Source: Bactericera cockerelli (Eukaryota; Arthropoda; Insecta; Hemiptera; Triozidae). Taken from it: a stretch of DNA of 64,000 bases. The stretch is taken from positions 36,235,876 through 36,299,875 of the forward strand of contig CM044959.1 of assembly GCA_024516035.1 (NCBI GenBank), written 5' to 3'. Shown here one piece after another: positions 11,820-23,301 of the stretch. The translations under genes and the position numbers were made by a program. Under the pieces are notes generated by a model that had not been told where the DNA came from, ran no database searches, and was given only the letters and a program-made list of their open reading frames with translations. Each line of letters begins with the position of its first letter. The first letter of the stretch is position 1.

Positions 11820-12185
11820 GAGGGAGATGTATAATTATATTATGTAACGGTACCTTAAGCTCCTCAATCCAAAAACTTACGATCGTCCACAGATAGTTAT
11901 TTCATTAAAGTCATATAACCTAAGGTGCCCCAGTCCAAAACCTTACGCTTGTCCACTGTGAATTCTTTCATATGAGGGAGTATTCCCATTTTTTCGACAT
12001 CATCATGTAACAGTACCTTAAGCTCCTCGGTCCAAAAACTTACGATCGTCCACTGATAGTTACATCATCAAAGACATCTAAGTCTTTGTCATGTAGAGGT
12101 ACCTAATGTTCCCCAGTCCAAAACCTTACGCTTGTCCACTGGCAGTTCTTTCATATGAGGGAGTATTTCCATTTGCCGACATCAT
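11820..12185. repeat. Two-level tandem duplication (~175 bp, each of two ~88-bp half units)
   Basis: 'GTACCTTAAGCTCCTC' plus 'AACTTACGATCGTCCAC' occurs twice, alternating with 'CAGTCCAAAACCTTACGCTT' plus 'TATGAGGGAGTAT', which also occurs twice. The two kinds of half unit are themselves related (AAAACCTTACG/AAAACTTACGATCGTCCA). Confidence 0.85.
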
Positions 12186-13066
12186 CATAAGTGGTCACTA
12201 CTACTTGTCATTCAATACCAATCCTTCATAATTGATCGGAAATTTGAGTCACTTTATCTATTGTTTACAGTACATTAGAAACGCTGTCACATCGTTTTTC
12301 TGACACATCTCATATCAGGTTATACTGTTTCACCTATATACAGCCTGTCAACACCTGATACAAAAGGTCGCACTTATACATATCGGTTGAATGAAGGAAT
12401 AACACCTACTGACTGACAAACTGACAAATGTGATCGTATGAGATATCAAACACCTCGGCTGAGGTTTAAAAACGCCCTATACAAAGAAAGTATACAAGCA
12501 TTTTTAATTAAGAAGGTCAAGGATACTCACCACTTCTAACTCTAATGCTTATTGGTTAGGTGATACCTGGTTCAAATTCCACAGCCGCATTTTTACTAAA
12601 ATTATAAATAATATTATTTTACTCATTGAACTGTGCTTTGAGATAAATATTCTGCCAGTAACCCAGCCCAACTTTAGCTGGGTGAAGTTAATGAGAAAAT
12701 TTGGGTAGTTTTAGGTTCGAGATCATTTTCATTTATTTTCAAACCAATCAAAGCAAAAGTATGGTATATATTTTTTTTTTTTTTTTTTTTAATATTCACA
12801 CGCGGTTTGTGATGTTGCATTTACGTGAATATTTTGTTGTTTCCTATATTGTTTTAATTTAGATTTAGTATTTCCTTACAACTTTTTTTGTATTTATCAA
12901 TACTAATATCCAGATCCAGGTGTTGTGAATATTGATTGTAAGTTTGTAGTAATAGGTACAAAAGGTCGCAACTATACATATCGGTTGAATGAAGGAATAA
13001 GACTAATTATTTGCATTTATAAATAAAATTACAATCATGGATTTTTTTTAAATCGTGTATAGAATG
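12186..13066. other. No gene; contains a 42-bp direct repeat 598 bp apart
   Basis: AAAGGTCGCA.TATACATATC...GAATGAAGGAATAA is present near 12362-12402 and again near 12960-13000. The stretch between holds a tRNA-like box B (GGTTCAAATTCC, 12570) and a T run at 12773-12790. Confidence 0.5.
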
Positions 13067-13215
13067 TATACTGACAAACCTGGATATAAGAGAACTCAAG
13101 GAACCGGATATTTTTTCTCTTACTATCCAGATTTCTCTTATTAAGAGGTTATTTTCCCTTATAGAGAGGTAAATTTGACCTGAAATTTGTTCTCTTGTAT
13201 CCAGATTCGACTGTA
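13067..13215. mobile_element. pogo/Tigger-like MITE
   Basis: The ends CTGACAAACCTGGATATAAG and, inverted, CAGTCGAATCTGGATACAAG have the CAGT.GAACCTGG-type termini seen in pogo/Tigger elements, with TA at each side. The interior has 'CCCTTATAGAGAGGTAAATT'. Relatives are at 26448-26704 and 44330-44600. Confidence 0.65.
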
Positions 13216-13736
13216 TTTATAATTTTGCATCTACGCTATGATTGGTCACATGTGGATCTTGATGTATACATATTGTATAGTCTACATAGCGCAGAAAAAG
13301 TAGCAAAAAGTCTTCGCTCAATGGATTCGGGCAATTAACTAACCCCTTTAAAAAAACTATTGAAAATAGAATTGAAATTTATATTGAGACATTCGGCTGC
13401 CAAAATTTACATTGCGTTATTTCAGACATTTATTTTCACAAACATGATTCATGTTTCGGATTTGTTAAAATTAAAAAAAAACATGATTTTTTTTTAGTAG
13501 TTACAGATTGGAAAAAATGTAAACACTGTAATAAAAATTCAGTTAGTTGTACATTAGTTATGTAATCAATCAGGGCCGGTAATTTTTATAAGGTTTGGAA
13601 ATCATTGAAATATTAGAATTGAGTCGAAAGACTCAAAAGAGAGATCTACACCGCATTTTCGATGTAATAAGCCGTACCTACACACCTATGTATTCACGAT
13701 AAAAGCCACCGTCGCGCGTCGATGGCACGATTAATA

Positions 13737-13915
13737 CACAGCCGGTTTCAGAAATACTCTCCACTCTAAAAATCCCCGAATCTCCGTTTCAACCGTCACA
13801 CAACACATTCTGATTGGTTACTGCGTTCAAATTAACCAATCAGAGTGCGTTGTGTGACAGTTGAAACGGAGATTTGGAAATTATGAGAGTGGAGAGTGTT
13901 TCTGGAACGGGCTAC
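13737..13915. mobile_element. Foldback MITE family M, copy 1
   Basis: Almost the whole element is an inverted repeat. Left arm ATCTCCGTTTCAACCGTCAC then CATTCTGATTGGTTA; right arm TAACCAATCAGAGTGCG then GTTGAAACGGAGATT; outer ends resemble AGAAACACTCTCCACTC. Other copies: 14225-14375, 48621-48781, 49240-49380, with diverged forms at 46755-46900 and 60790-60945. Confidence 0.85.
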
Positions 13916-14224
13916 AGTTCTCGTCAGTGATCTGACCTGACGAGAACTGGTCATCAACGTTCAGCGATGTTTAAATTGGATAACTACTAAAATTTGAACC
14001 CTCGTAAAAAAAACTGAACCGTTCCGGTTTCGAATCTATCCATACTCATCATGGTAATCTACAATCTGCTGGCTATTCCCGGCCATATTCGGGCTAGGTG
14101 AAGTTAGTTTGAACAGCTGGGTTGTTTGCCCAGCGAATGGAGGGTAAAACCCCCGGAACGATGTGACCATATTGTTGAAAGTGGCATTAAACCTAAATTA
14201 ACAAAGAAACGCCAACGGTCCCTC

Positions 14225-14375
14225 GTTCCAAAAAACACTCTTAATCCCAAAATCTCCCTTTCAACTGTCACACAACCCACTCTGATTGGTTCATTTGAAC
14301 AAAAAAAAACCAATCAGGGTGCGTTGTGTAACGGTTGAAAGAGAGATTATGAGAGTGAGAGTGGTGTCTGGAAGT
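14225..14375. mobile_element. Foldback MITE family M, copy 2
   Basis: Arms AATCTCCCTTTCAACTGTCA...CTCTGATTGGTT and AACCAATCAGGGTGCG...GGTTGAAAGAGAGATTA around a short A-rich spacer. Confidence 0.85.
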
Positions 14376-16294
14376 TCAGATAACATGGATCATCCAGGAA
14401 TTGATTCCAATGATTTGATAAACAACAATCCTGAATCTGTTCCTGGAACTGTTCGAGTTGTATAAAATGCACTGTTCTTTTATGCATTGTATATTGTGTT
14501 GTACAGCATGTAAGTAGAAATTGTGTTCAATGTAAACATTAAACAGTACGCTTTCCACATATGTTACAAAATCCTCGCCATAAGTGTGTTGCAGCAGAAT
14601 TTGCATGCGGGGAACATTAGCATAATATGGTTTGGAGACTGGTAGTGCCTGAGAAGAAATGGTCCATTGCGTCTAGGAGATGATGCGAACGAACTGGTCC
14701 CAATACGGACTTATATGGTCAATTGGTAATGGACACTCACTTGTTTTACACTGTTCAAAGTAATTTAGGTTCAACATAATGTTCAATTTAATATTCTTAA
14801 CTTCTTAACTTGGCTGACGGAACTTTGGATTTTTTTCTTCTATGTACTTTGTAGAAAAGTATATTTTTGTTATAAAGTCTCTTTAACCTCACCCAGTCTG
14901 GGTTGGGCTGGGAATAGCCAGGATCAGGAAGGAAAATTTATCAGTCGGAAATGCGAATGTGAATCTGATTTTGATTAATAATTTCGTCTTAAAGTTTAGG
15001 TGGGGATTTAAAATGCAATAAGAAAATTGCGTCTGAATAAATACTAAGTGTAAGCATTATTAGCTTGGATTTTATTAAAACAGTAAAACACATCTTCCAT
15101 AGTAGCACAAACTGGAAGTGTGCCCAGCACACTAGCCGCATTCCCGCGCTGTATTGCAAGGGACAGTCTTTGCACTAAGAACGCCCTGGAGTTGATAGTA
15201 TGAACGCCCAGTGAGCTGACTCAATTCGTCTCCAAATTAGTTTATAAAGAGATCGAGAGGTAGGAAAAAGATATTCTAGAATTTTCAATTTTCCTACCTA
15301 CATGTGTTTTCGTTAGCTGATAATATACGTAACTAACTGTAGCAAGTGACACAGCATGATAGATCACTCAGTGACTAGAAATTTCATAAAAACATGAACA
15401 CAAGTGGCATAAGTTGGGTCGTTAGGACACCTGGTTTGTCTGGCTAACTAAACATTACAGGTGACAGCAGCAATAGAATAGACAGCGCACACCTTCTCTC
15501 ACTAGGATAATCCTCATGGGCGTAGCCAGGATTTTGGCTGGGGGGGGGCAGTGATATGATATGATCACCATGTATGGATTCGAACCAGAACGGTCAACAA
15601 TCCATGTCCTCACCACGCTGGATGTTGCTTCACTTCAGTGATTGGATGAGAACTTCAACGTGCCAACTACGCTGATTTACTGTATAACTTAAAAGTATTT
15701 ATTCTTGTTTAGTCTGTCTGTAGTATCAGTGCTGAGTCCATCAGTTTTGTGGTACATGATGAGGTTATTTCATTTTTTGCTTCCATCATCAGAGAATTCT
15801 AATCAAAATATTGAGATCATGATACACTACGCGATAGGTAATTAGGTAAATAAGATCGCCATTAACAGGATAATAAATTATTATGAACATATTTTCATAG
15901 AAAGCTGTATACTTAAATATAAACAAAATACTATACACATATTAAACATATAGGTATGAATAATAAAATATAAGGGCTAACTTCAGGGCTTGAACCCACG
16001 CCATCATTACAAGAACTCGTTAACACAGACCACACATTGACTTAGTGCCAAAGCTATCTACATAACTACCATAATTCCATAATATCATAAAAATTATAAC
16101 TCATTTCAAAACCTGTCAACCAAAAGATGAAATAAATTAATGAAAATGCAAGTTTTCCATAACGTGGTCTCAAGGAAGCAGTGGCGCAGCTAGATCCCCC
16201 TGCTACGCGTTCGGAAGGGAGTAATATTATACCTAAATTTCTTCTAAAGAGTATTATTATTATAAATCATTGCTGAGTACACTCTAAATAATAA
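14376..16294. other. No gene recognised; old repeat traces
   Basis: At 14885-14920 the words CTCACCCAGTCTGGGTTGG and TAGCCAGGATCA match the SINE family D body. At 15532-15550 GGCGTAGCCAGGATTTTGGC resembles a motif common at animal repeat ends. A box B-like GATTCGAACCAG lies at 15577. No supported ORF. Confidence 0.4.
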
Positions 16295-16425
16295 TAATGC
16301 TTTTTCTTTGTGTTATTATGTCACAATTTTAGTGGGTAGCGCAGAATCATAGGACTTTACCACTTTAATTTACAATATCTTGTATTATTTTTTTGCCTAA
16401 GATTCTGCCACTGGTCGCTCATGCA
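16295..16425 (-). mobile_element. SINE family B copy 2, head missing
   Basis: It matches the tail half of copy 1 (TAGTGGGTAGCGCAGAATCA to GATTCTGCCACTGGTCGCT) and then stops before the tRNA head. This is a 5' truncation. Confidence 0.8.
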
Positions 16426-17595
16426 CTTTTTCTAGCAAAGCTGAATGAATTAGTTTCATTCTTGATAATTTTATGATACTCGTATATCAAATTACTAAAA
16501 TGCAATAATTGCTTTCTTCAACTTTGTCTCTCTAAATACATAATTATACATATTAAGTAGATAGATACAAATGACTACACTCTGAGGACTTATCATTTAG
16601 GTACGTTTACTAATGGGATAATTGCATGTTACCTATATCTGTTAACGATCAAGATCTCATTTACCTTGATCAGATTCATCGGATATCAGTCCATTACGTA
16701 AGGACTTAATGGCACTCTATAGAATCAGAGGTACCTACAATTAACACTAATATCGAGCCTTGTCGAGTACTTCCACAGTCAAGGGTTTAAACGGGAGGTA
16801 TAAGTATTTTATTTTTTAACAGCACTGATTGCAGACATCAAGGTTAATGACGTTTGGGAATCTGGGAAGCCTGCGTTTTTTGACAAACGCATTAATGCCG
16901 ACGCAGCTTCTTATGCTTCCCAGAGCTGGCCAAGTCTTTCAACTTCTAGAATTCTAAAGATTCTGAAATAGCTTTTACTTCTGTGTAAACCAACCTCAGT
17001 AACTGGATCGATAACGAAGTCATAACTAAAGGTCAGTTGTTCGATTCCCAAGATCGGCGAAATTTTAATGCTGGCAGTGTACCGGTGCTTTGTCAAGGCT
17101 TCAGCAACATAGGAGAGCACCACTGAGTCTAGAATGGCACACCAGTGGCGGTCTGTAGGTCAGGACTCTGGCAGAGGAACACACCAGAGGCGGATTTTAG
17201 AAGAGCTATCGCTTTGGATGAAAGCTCGACTTTTGAGTTTCTAGTATACTGAGACGTGACGATGAGTTACAAAGATACTCATATCATTCAGTTTTGAATT
17301 TCTGAAATTAAATTATTGAAAAGTTTGACTAGTTTGACTATTGAAATTTTTTACTTTGACTAGGATTTACATCGCATGATATTTATACTTATTGTACAAT
17401 TAATACAGTATACACATATGAGGGGGGTAAAAACAGCTCGAATTGTTTCGTGTAATATAAGAACAGCGTGCGTAGGCTGAAACTTGGCCTGGGGCACTGC
17501 CGTGCGCCTAGAATTGTGTATGTTGTATTATTTTAAATTTAAATAAAAAAGAGCTCGTCCTGCTAAATCTTTTCGAGGGGTCCTCCTGTAGCATA
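16426..17595. other. No gene recognised
   Basis: The minus-strand frame at 16911-17123 (70 codons) has no recognisable domain or convincing splice context. The rest is AT-rich. Confidence 0.35.
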
Positions 17596-17840
17596 GCCGC
17601 CACTGGTCACATGTTCTGGTTTAAGAACCCGCGAGCTACTCTATTCTTGTGCCGAGACTTCTGAGGGTTACTTCTACACACAAGCCGCCACTGGTAGCAT
17701 GTCATGGTTTCAGAAATCGCAAGCTACTCTATTCTTGTCTCTAGACTTCTGAGGGTTACTTCTACACACAGGCCGCCACTGGTCGCATGTCCTGGTTTAA
17801 GAACCCACGAGCTACTCTATTCTTGTGCCGAGACTTCTGA
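17596..17840. repeat. 88-bp tandem repeat, 2.8 copies
   Basis: GCCGCCACTGGT starts at 17596, 17684 and 17772. The last copy breaks off after GCCGAGACTTCTG. Confidence 0.92.
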
Positions 17841-18084
17841 AGACACAAAAGGCAAAACTGGTCGCGGGCAGAATAGCTCGGGACATGTTTCTATTTGGGG
17901 AGAGAGAGTGTGGCATTATGTCCGACCGGAGACAAGGACCATTTCTCCGGAGGAAGAATTTTATTATCGAATTTATTAAGTTTCCGAATTCCGGTCAGAG
18001 TTTCTTAAAACGTTGACCTGTGGACCAATACGATCTACTTACCAAGGTTATTATGCAACAATCTATGGTCAATAATCTGATTCT

Positions 18085-18250
18085 TGTGAAAGAACCCAGG
18101 TTGGACTACTAGATCCGAAAAAGAAATGTACTCATAATTTGATTACAGTTGTTTGTCAGGGACAGCTTCTGATGCGCTCGAGTTGACCCAGCACTTAATG
18201 GGTGGGAAGTATAGTATTGTGCATGAGGTTAGCAGTAGTACCGTCGGCCC
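18085..18250 (+). mobile_element. SINE family A fragment
   Basis: 'GACCCAGCACTTAATGGG' and the preceding 'GATTACAGTTGTTTGTCAGG' align with the family A body at 540-610. The head and tail are degraded. Confidence 0.5.
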
Positions 18251-18744
18251 TGGTACCCGCCCTTAATAAGAGTTATAATATTATTGTATTACCTACTAGG
18301 TTAAAAAATCATAAAATCAACATTTTCATCAAGCAACATAATTCTTAATAATGACATAAGAAAATTTAGGTTTTCTTCAATCCTAAAAATGAAAATCAAA
18401 ATTGATTCAAGGTGTCCGCAAGTGTAATAATTAAAAAGAGGTTATGGGTTGCTTGTAGTAATCGTAAGTTATACAAGTACTCGGGCTCTCCAGAATTTCA
18501 TTAGGAATCACTCTTGTACAAACAGAAATCAATCTGAAGTAGAATTAATGTTCAAAGAGAGAATTTCACGATTGGAACTGGAACACCACTCCGGTTGGTA
18601 TTGTTCCGATGATCGTAGATTTGTAGTGGCTGCATTCCTCGGACCACGCCATTTCGGGACACGGCTACGCCGGGCTGGGCCGTTATACAGACCAGGCATC
18701 AACTGAGCCGGGAACTTTCTGTTGCGCACTTTTTTCTCGGAGTT

Positions 18745-18830
18745 TCTCATAGTGGTGCATTGGTGGTCAAGTGGTAGAGGCGCTAGTTTGGTAATCCAGA
18801 CAGCGTGGGGCTCTCTTGTTTAGAAAAATA
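18745..18830 (+). mobile_element. tRNA-like SINE head fragment
   Basis: TGGTGGTCAAGTGGTAGAGGC resembles box A, followed by GGTAATCCAGACAGCG as in the SINEs at 19133 and 62341. Confidence 0.45.
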
Positions 18831-19132
18831 AATCGTTAAAAATATTTACTTATTTAAATACTACTTTTTTGGAAAAAATGTGATTTCTTCTTACGAAAAA
18901 TACACAAAAGGATTTCATGATTACTGAATTCATTTTGATGAAATAATTTTAACAAAGTTCCTGAGATCTTAAGAATTATGATCCGTCGGAGAGGTTCAAG
19001 TTTTGGGATTTGTCCTAGTTTGGTCACTCTAGAATCTACAGGTAGATGTGCAAATTAACTCATTGTAAAAAATCACTGTCAAAATAGTTAATGTCGGTCG
19101 TAAATAAATTTCAACTGGCGGGATTAATACAG

Positions 19133-19258
19133 CTGTCCCGGTAGCACAGCGGTCAATTCGTCGCGTCCGTCGGTCTAGTAATCCAGAGGTCGTGGGTTCG
19201 AAACCCAGCCGGGACATGACAAGTTATCCTCCCATTTAGGATTTTGACCCCATCATAA
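19133..19258 (+). mobile_element. SINE family C copy 1 (tRNA-like head)
   Basis: The head runs from CCCGGTAGCACAGCGGTC to GGGTTCGAAACCCAGCCGGG with matching acceptor-like ends. It is followed by the non-tRNA body AAGTTATCCTCCCATTT, which is also present after the head at 62341. The shared body shows this is a SINE and not a tRNA gene. Confidence 0.75.
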
Positions 19259-20383
19259 TACGTCCTAGGTTTACAAATGGAATTATTTATTTATCGTATG
19301 ACATTATATTTTACACTCTACAAAGAATACAAAGAAAAAAAAAAAGAAACAATAGGACTCTTTAGTCCTAGTCGGGCAGTATAGACAAGGGATATTAATT
19401 ATTAATGCCGAGGGAAATCTCTGACAATCGCGAGGACTAAAAGTTTCACAACTTCCCCGGACTGTCCCCGTCGCCACTGGTTTGCAGATCTCGAGTACCT
19501 GAGCTGGTATCTCAGAGTAAGTACGTAGGACGGCACCGGATGTAGAAGTGGATTGGACCATTTCATCTCGTCTTGGAAACAAGGCTTGTCTGGTAACAGT
19601 TTCAAATTGAGAATTTTTTTCTTCAATGAGAGAGCGAGTAGGTTTTAGGCTTGTCTTAAGAAGTGTAGACCTATAATAGACCAAGAAATGGCTCTAGAAA
19701 CTACTTGGAAGACATAAGACTAGAGAACATGGGTTTTTATTCAAGTTCGAAGTTAAGCGCCGATAATTTTGATAACTTTGCAAGCAAGACAATCTATGTA
19801 AGTTTATTTTTATTAACTTTAATAACAACTTTGAAAAAAAATATACTTATTTTTACTTGTATCTCCTATTACCTCAGTTGGAATTGAGAGTGTTGAACTT
19901 TTAATCCGGGCTCTGGGTTTAATACTAGGTCAAAGTTTGACCATCCTTGAGATGATTGATTATAGTGATCCAGTTTTCTTGGCACATATCTTAATATCTT
20001 TTTTTTTTCAGCATTTTCAAGTCGTGGTCTTGAAATATCTTCGGATGGTAGACCACTAATCTACTCCCTATCTAAAATAGAACCCTATAGCCGGACAACT
20101 GGGGGCACTATTCCCTATCAGGCGCGGCCGGTACTAAGAAGCACCCGCAGACGAAAACAAGAGGATTTTCTTAAGTCCCAGCTCGTACACATTGAAAATT
20201 ACCACACATTTCTGGAATAGTTGATGAAAAGTTATTATGATTGATATTATGGTAAAAGAAGCCAAACTTTTAGATTCAGAAAGAGCGACTCTATGTGTCT
20301 ATTTTAGTCCGGTTTATGTGGCAGCAACGCGAAAACATTTTCTACTGGCCGCCCGGTAGAGAATGCAACAAAGCTGCTGCCCT
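19259..20383. other. No gene recognised
   Basis: Overlapping minus frames at 19304-19684 show no domain. T/A runs near 19330 and 20000 suggest repeat tails. Confidence 0.4.
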
Positions 20384-20460
20384 AAGGCCGGCCATTCACG
20401 TACAGTCCAAACTGTCAGTTTGGACCATCAGTCCAAACTGACAGTTTAAACTGTAAACTG

Positions 20461-20700
20461 AGATGCCCACTCACATTCAGTTAAAACCATCAGTTCTCAC
20501 AAACTGACAGTTTGGACTGTAAACTGAGATGCCCACTCACATTCAGTTAAAACCATCAGTTCTCACAAACTGACAGTTTGGACTGTAAACTGAGATGCCC
20601 ACTCACATTCAGTTAAAACCATCAGTTCTCACAAACTGACAGTTTGGACTGTAAACTGAGATGACCACTCACATTCAGTTAAAACCATCAGTTTCTCACA
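20461..20700. repeat. 66-bp subterminal tandem repeat upstream of transposase
   Basis: AGATG(C/A)CCACTCACATTCAG starts at 20461, 20527, 20593 and 20659, exactly 66 bp apart. Each unit contains AACTGACAGTTTGGACTG, the same word as in the terminal repeats. The last unit runs straight into the transposase ATG at 20701. It is plausibly the transposase-binding and promoter region. Confidence 0.9.
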
Positions 20701-21129
20701 ATGGATTCCGACGACGACATCGCTGTTCTCGGATTATTTTTCGTAATAATCAAGAAAAAGAAAAAAAGAAAGCCTAAAAGTCAGTGGTGCAAGAAGTGGT
20801 TTCAAAGACGTAATCAATATTCTGATGTTACTTTATTAAAAGAATTATCATCTGAGGAACCACTAGATTACCTGAATTATTTGCGAATGTCGCAAACGGC
20901 GTATGAAAAAATACTTTTACTAGTTTCTCCATTGATTAAGAAACAAGACACAGTAATGCGGCAAGCAATAACTCCACATGAAAGATTGACTGCTACTTTG
21001 AGATTTCTAGCAACTGGTCGTTCGTATGAGTGTCTGAAATTCTCAACAAGGATATCACCTCAACATCTTGGAAAAATCATACCAGAAACGTGTGCCGCCT
21101 TGATCAAAGTTTTGCGAGGATATATGCAG
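20701..21129 (+). CDS. Harbinger transposase, exon 1
   Basis: This exon encodes 143 residues starting at ATG 20701. It has a basic segment (IKKKKKRKPK, residues 17-26) and a helix-turn-helix-like region with 'LTATLRFLATGRSYECL' (residues 99-115), a hallmark of the Harbinger N-terminal domain. It ends in CAG|GTATGT (donor at 21130), phase 0. It joins exon 2 at 22079 to give a 416-residue protein. The intron (21130-22078) contains the last exon of the MADF gene on the other strand. The first codon is set by the ATG right after the 66-bp repeats. Confidence 0.88.
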
Positions 21130-21436
21130 GTATGTATTTTACTTTTAATATTTTTTGTAACTTAAAAAGTTTCAATTTGAGACCTCATATCCCTACAACC
21201 TGAAAAAAATTGTTCGTAAGAAAAAAAATCTCGGAATTGGTAGACCCTAGATTGATGATTTGTAGATAGATCTCGATAAGTGTAGGGGCAGGATTTTTTT
21301 GTTTCAAGCGAAACAAGTAATAAACTAATAACTATGAAAGTAATGAAAACATAATTTGTTAAACTTCAGAAGAGGATTTATTTTCAAGTATATTAGTGGA
21401 CAACAAGTGTAGTCTGTAGGGCATATATAGTTTCCC

Positions 21437-21925
21437 CTACATACTCGTAAATGTGTTATTGTTTAAAGTTGAAAAAAAAGATGCTGTATTGTCCTCAGTG
21501 GAGGAGTATGGCGAAGTTGAATTCGGTAATGGACTTGTTCGTGGAGTAATATTGGGACTGGGATTATAACTTGTGTATGGAGAATTGTACAAACATGATG
21601 TGTCCTGCTGAAAGGGCGATGCGTTTAAAGTACCCATCTCTGCTTCATAAAGTACGTCATATAACTTCTTTTCTGCATTGAGGGCCTGGCGTTTACCTAG
21701 CTCTCTTAACCTCACAGCAATACTTTTCCCCACTAGATCATAACGATCCACTTGCTCTTTGGGTTTTTTGAAGTGTTCGCAAACGGAAACTAGCACTTGT
21801 GATGTCAGGTCATCATTCACTGCCTTCCTCTTGTTAGCACCAGGTCTTGAGGGTGTGGGTAATGCTGACTCTTCATCATTATTACAGCTTTCTTCAGCTG
21901 GAGCCGGATCATCGACATTGCATTC
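21437..21925 (-). pseudogene. Harbinger MADF-domain partner, exon 2 (BESS-like region)
   Basis: The acceptor TTTTAAG precedes GAATGC at 21925 and the frame follows exon 1 in phase 0. It encodes 162 residues with an acidic linker, a basic NKRKAV segment and a BESS-like helical segment (KSIAVRLRELGKRQALNAEK). A Ser/Thr/Pro/Asn-rich tail follows up to the stop at 21437-21439. The exon lies wholly inside the transposase intron on the opposite strand. It is open in itself; the gene is scored as broken because of the stop in exon 1. Confidence 0.8.
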
Positions 21926-22078
21926 CTTAAAACAGAAATAAACATACATAATATGTGTTAGTATTAGGTACGAGATTTTATATATTTAGATACTAAAAGA
22001 AAGTATAGCTCGCGACAAATAGATAATTTTGTTTTTTTTTTTCTAAATAGGTATTATTATGCTTCACGTTTGTTTCAG

Positions 22079-22900
22079 TTTCCCAACACTGAAGAAAAAT
22101 GGAAAGAAGTTGCATCCAAGTATGAAGAAAGATGGCAGTTCCCGCATTGTATTGGTGCCATGGATGGCAAGCACATAGATATTATACCCCCTGAGGGCGC
22201 TGGATCTTATTACTATAATTATAAAAAGAAACACAGCATGGTTCTACTGGCGATTGTTGATGCAGAATACCGATTTCTACTAGCGGATTTTGGAACAAAC
22301 GGTCGGATTTCAGATGGTGGTGTGCTTCAGAATACATCTTTTTTCCAAAAACTAGATAACGAAGAATTACATATTCCTCAACCTGAAGATGTATCTGAAA
22401 ATTTCAAAAATGTACCCTATGTATTTGTTGCGGACGATGCTTTTCCTCTGAGAACAGACATTTTAAAGCCATTTAGGCAAGCATTATTGGATTCTGCTGA
22501 TAAAGAAGTTTTCAACTATCGCATGTCTCGAGCAAGGCACATTGTGGAAAACGTCTTTGGTATTCTTGCCTCACGGTTTCGTATATTTAGTTCCCCAATA
22601 AATTTACAACCACAAAATATTGAAAAAATCGTAATGGCTGCTTGTTTCCTGCATAACTTTTTGATGGAACACCAACGTCATACATACGCCCCTACAAGAA
22701 GTTTATTCCAAGAAAATGTCCATGATAGATCTGTTATTTCGATGGGTTGTGATAGTGCACAGTCAAATATGATTCCACTAAACTTTAGTCGAGGAAATAT
22801 TTCTAATGACGCAAAGAAAGTTAGAAATAATTTCATGAACTACTTCATGAATACTGGCAAAGTATCATGGCAAGATAAACATATTGTAAGAAATAAGTAG
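22079..22900 (+). CDS. Harbinger transposase, exon 2 (DDE catalytic domain)
   Basis: The acceptor TTTGTTTCAG ends at 22078 and the frame is kept (phase 0). The exon gives 273 residues with the DDE nuclease domain (DDE_4/Plant transposase family). The catalytic triad fits D172 in CIGAMDGKHI, D262 in FVADDAF and E300 in RHIVENVFG (numbering of the joined protein). The conserved GTNGRISDGG stretch is intact. No stops or frameshifts are seen, so this gene looks coding-competent. It acts as a nuclear cut-and-paste transposase that normally needs the MADF/Myb-like partner for nuclear import and DNA binding. That partner is damaged here. Confidence 0.9.
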   Translation, partial: FPNTEEKWKEVASKYEERWQFPHCIGAMDGKHIDIIPPEGAGSYYYNYKKKHSMVLLAIVDAEYRFLLADFGTNGRISDGGVLQNTSFFQKLDNEELHIPQPEDVSENFKNVPYVFVADDAFPLRTDILKPFRQALLDSADKEVFNYRMSRARHIVENVFGILASRFRIFSSPINLQPQNIEKIVMAACFLHNFLMEHQRHTYAPTRSLFQENVHDRSVISMGCDSAQSNMIPLNFSRGNISNDAKKVRNNFMNYFMNTGKVSWQDKHIVRNK

Positions 22901-22996
22901 GTATTCAAAATATGTAGGTACCTACTAAAGAATTCATTTTGTAACAAATTAATAAAACTGTATTTTGATATCAGAATTTGTAAACGTATGAATATG

Positions 22997-23270
22997 TTTT
23001 AATTTCTTTGTGTTTAAGTCTTATGACCGTGTCACAATTTTTGTGGGTATCACAACATTACTAAAAGTATCCAATACTGCAATATACTGCATGTGCTTAA
23101 CTAATTAATCAAATTTTTGAAGCAGCTACTCACTGTCCTCACGAGGCTGAGTGGGCCCCGTAAAAACCAGCCACAGAACTTTTCTTTTGGTCCTGCTCGG
23201 GAATGGAACTCAAGACCTCCGGAGTGCAACACTGGTGTGATACGCACCAGAAACGGAGGCTGACTGATAC
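22997..23270 (-). mobile_element. SINE family B copy 3
   Basis: The body (TGTCACAATTTTTGTGGGTA) and a diverged head with TGCTCGGGAATGGAACTC align with copy 1. It sits in the MADF intron, between the transposase stop and MADF exon 1. Confidence 0.75.
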
Positions 23271-23301
23271 CAGAATTTAATAAATAGTAGAAGTTTCTTA
23301 C

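Noticed and set aside
16911..17123. 70-codon minus-strand frame as a gene fragment
   Set aside because: It looks fairly balanced in composition, but I could not assign a domain, partner exon or convincing splice sites.
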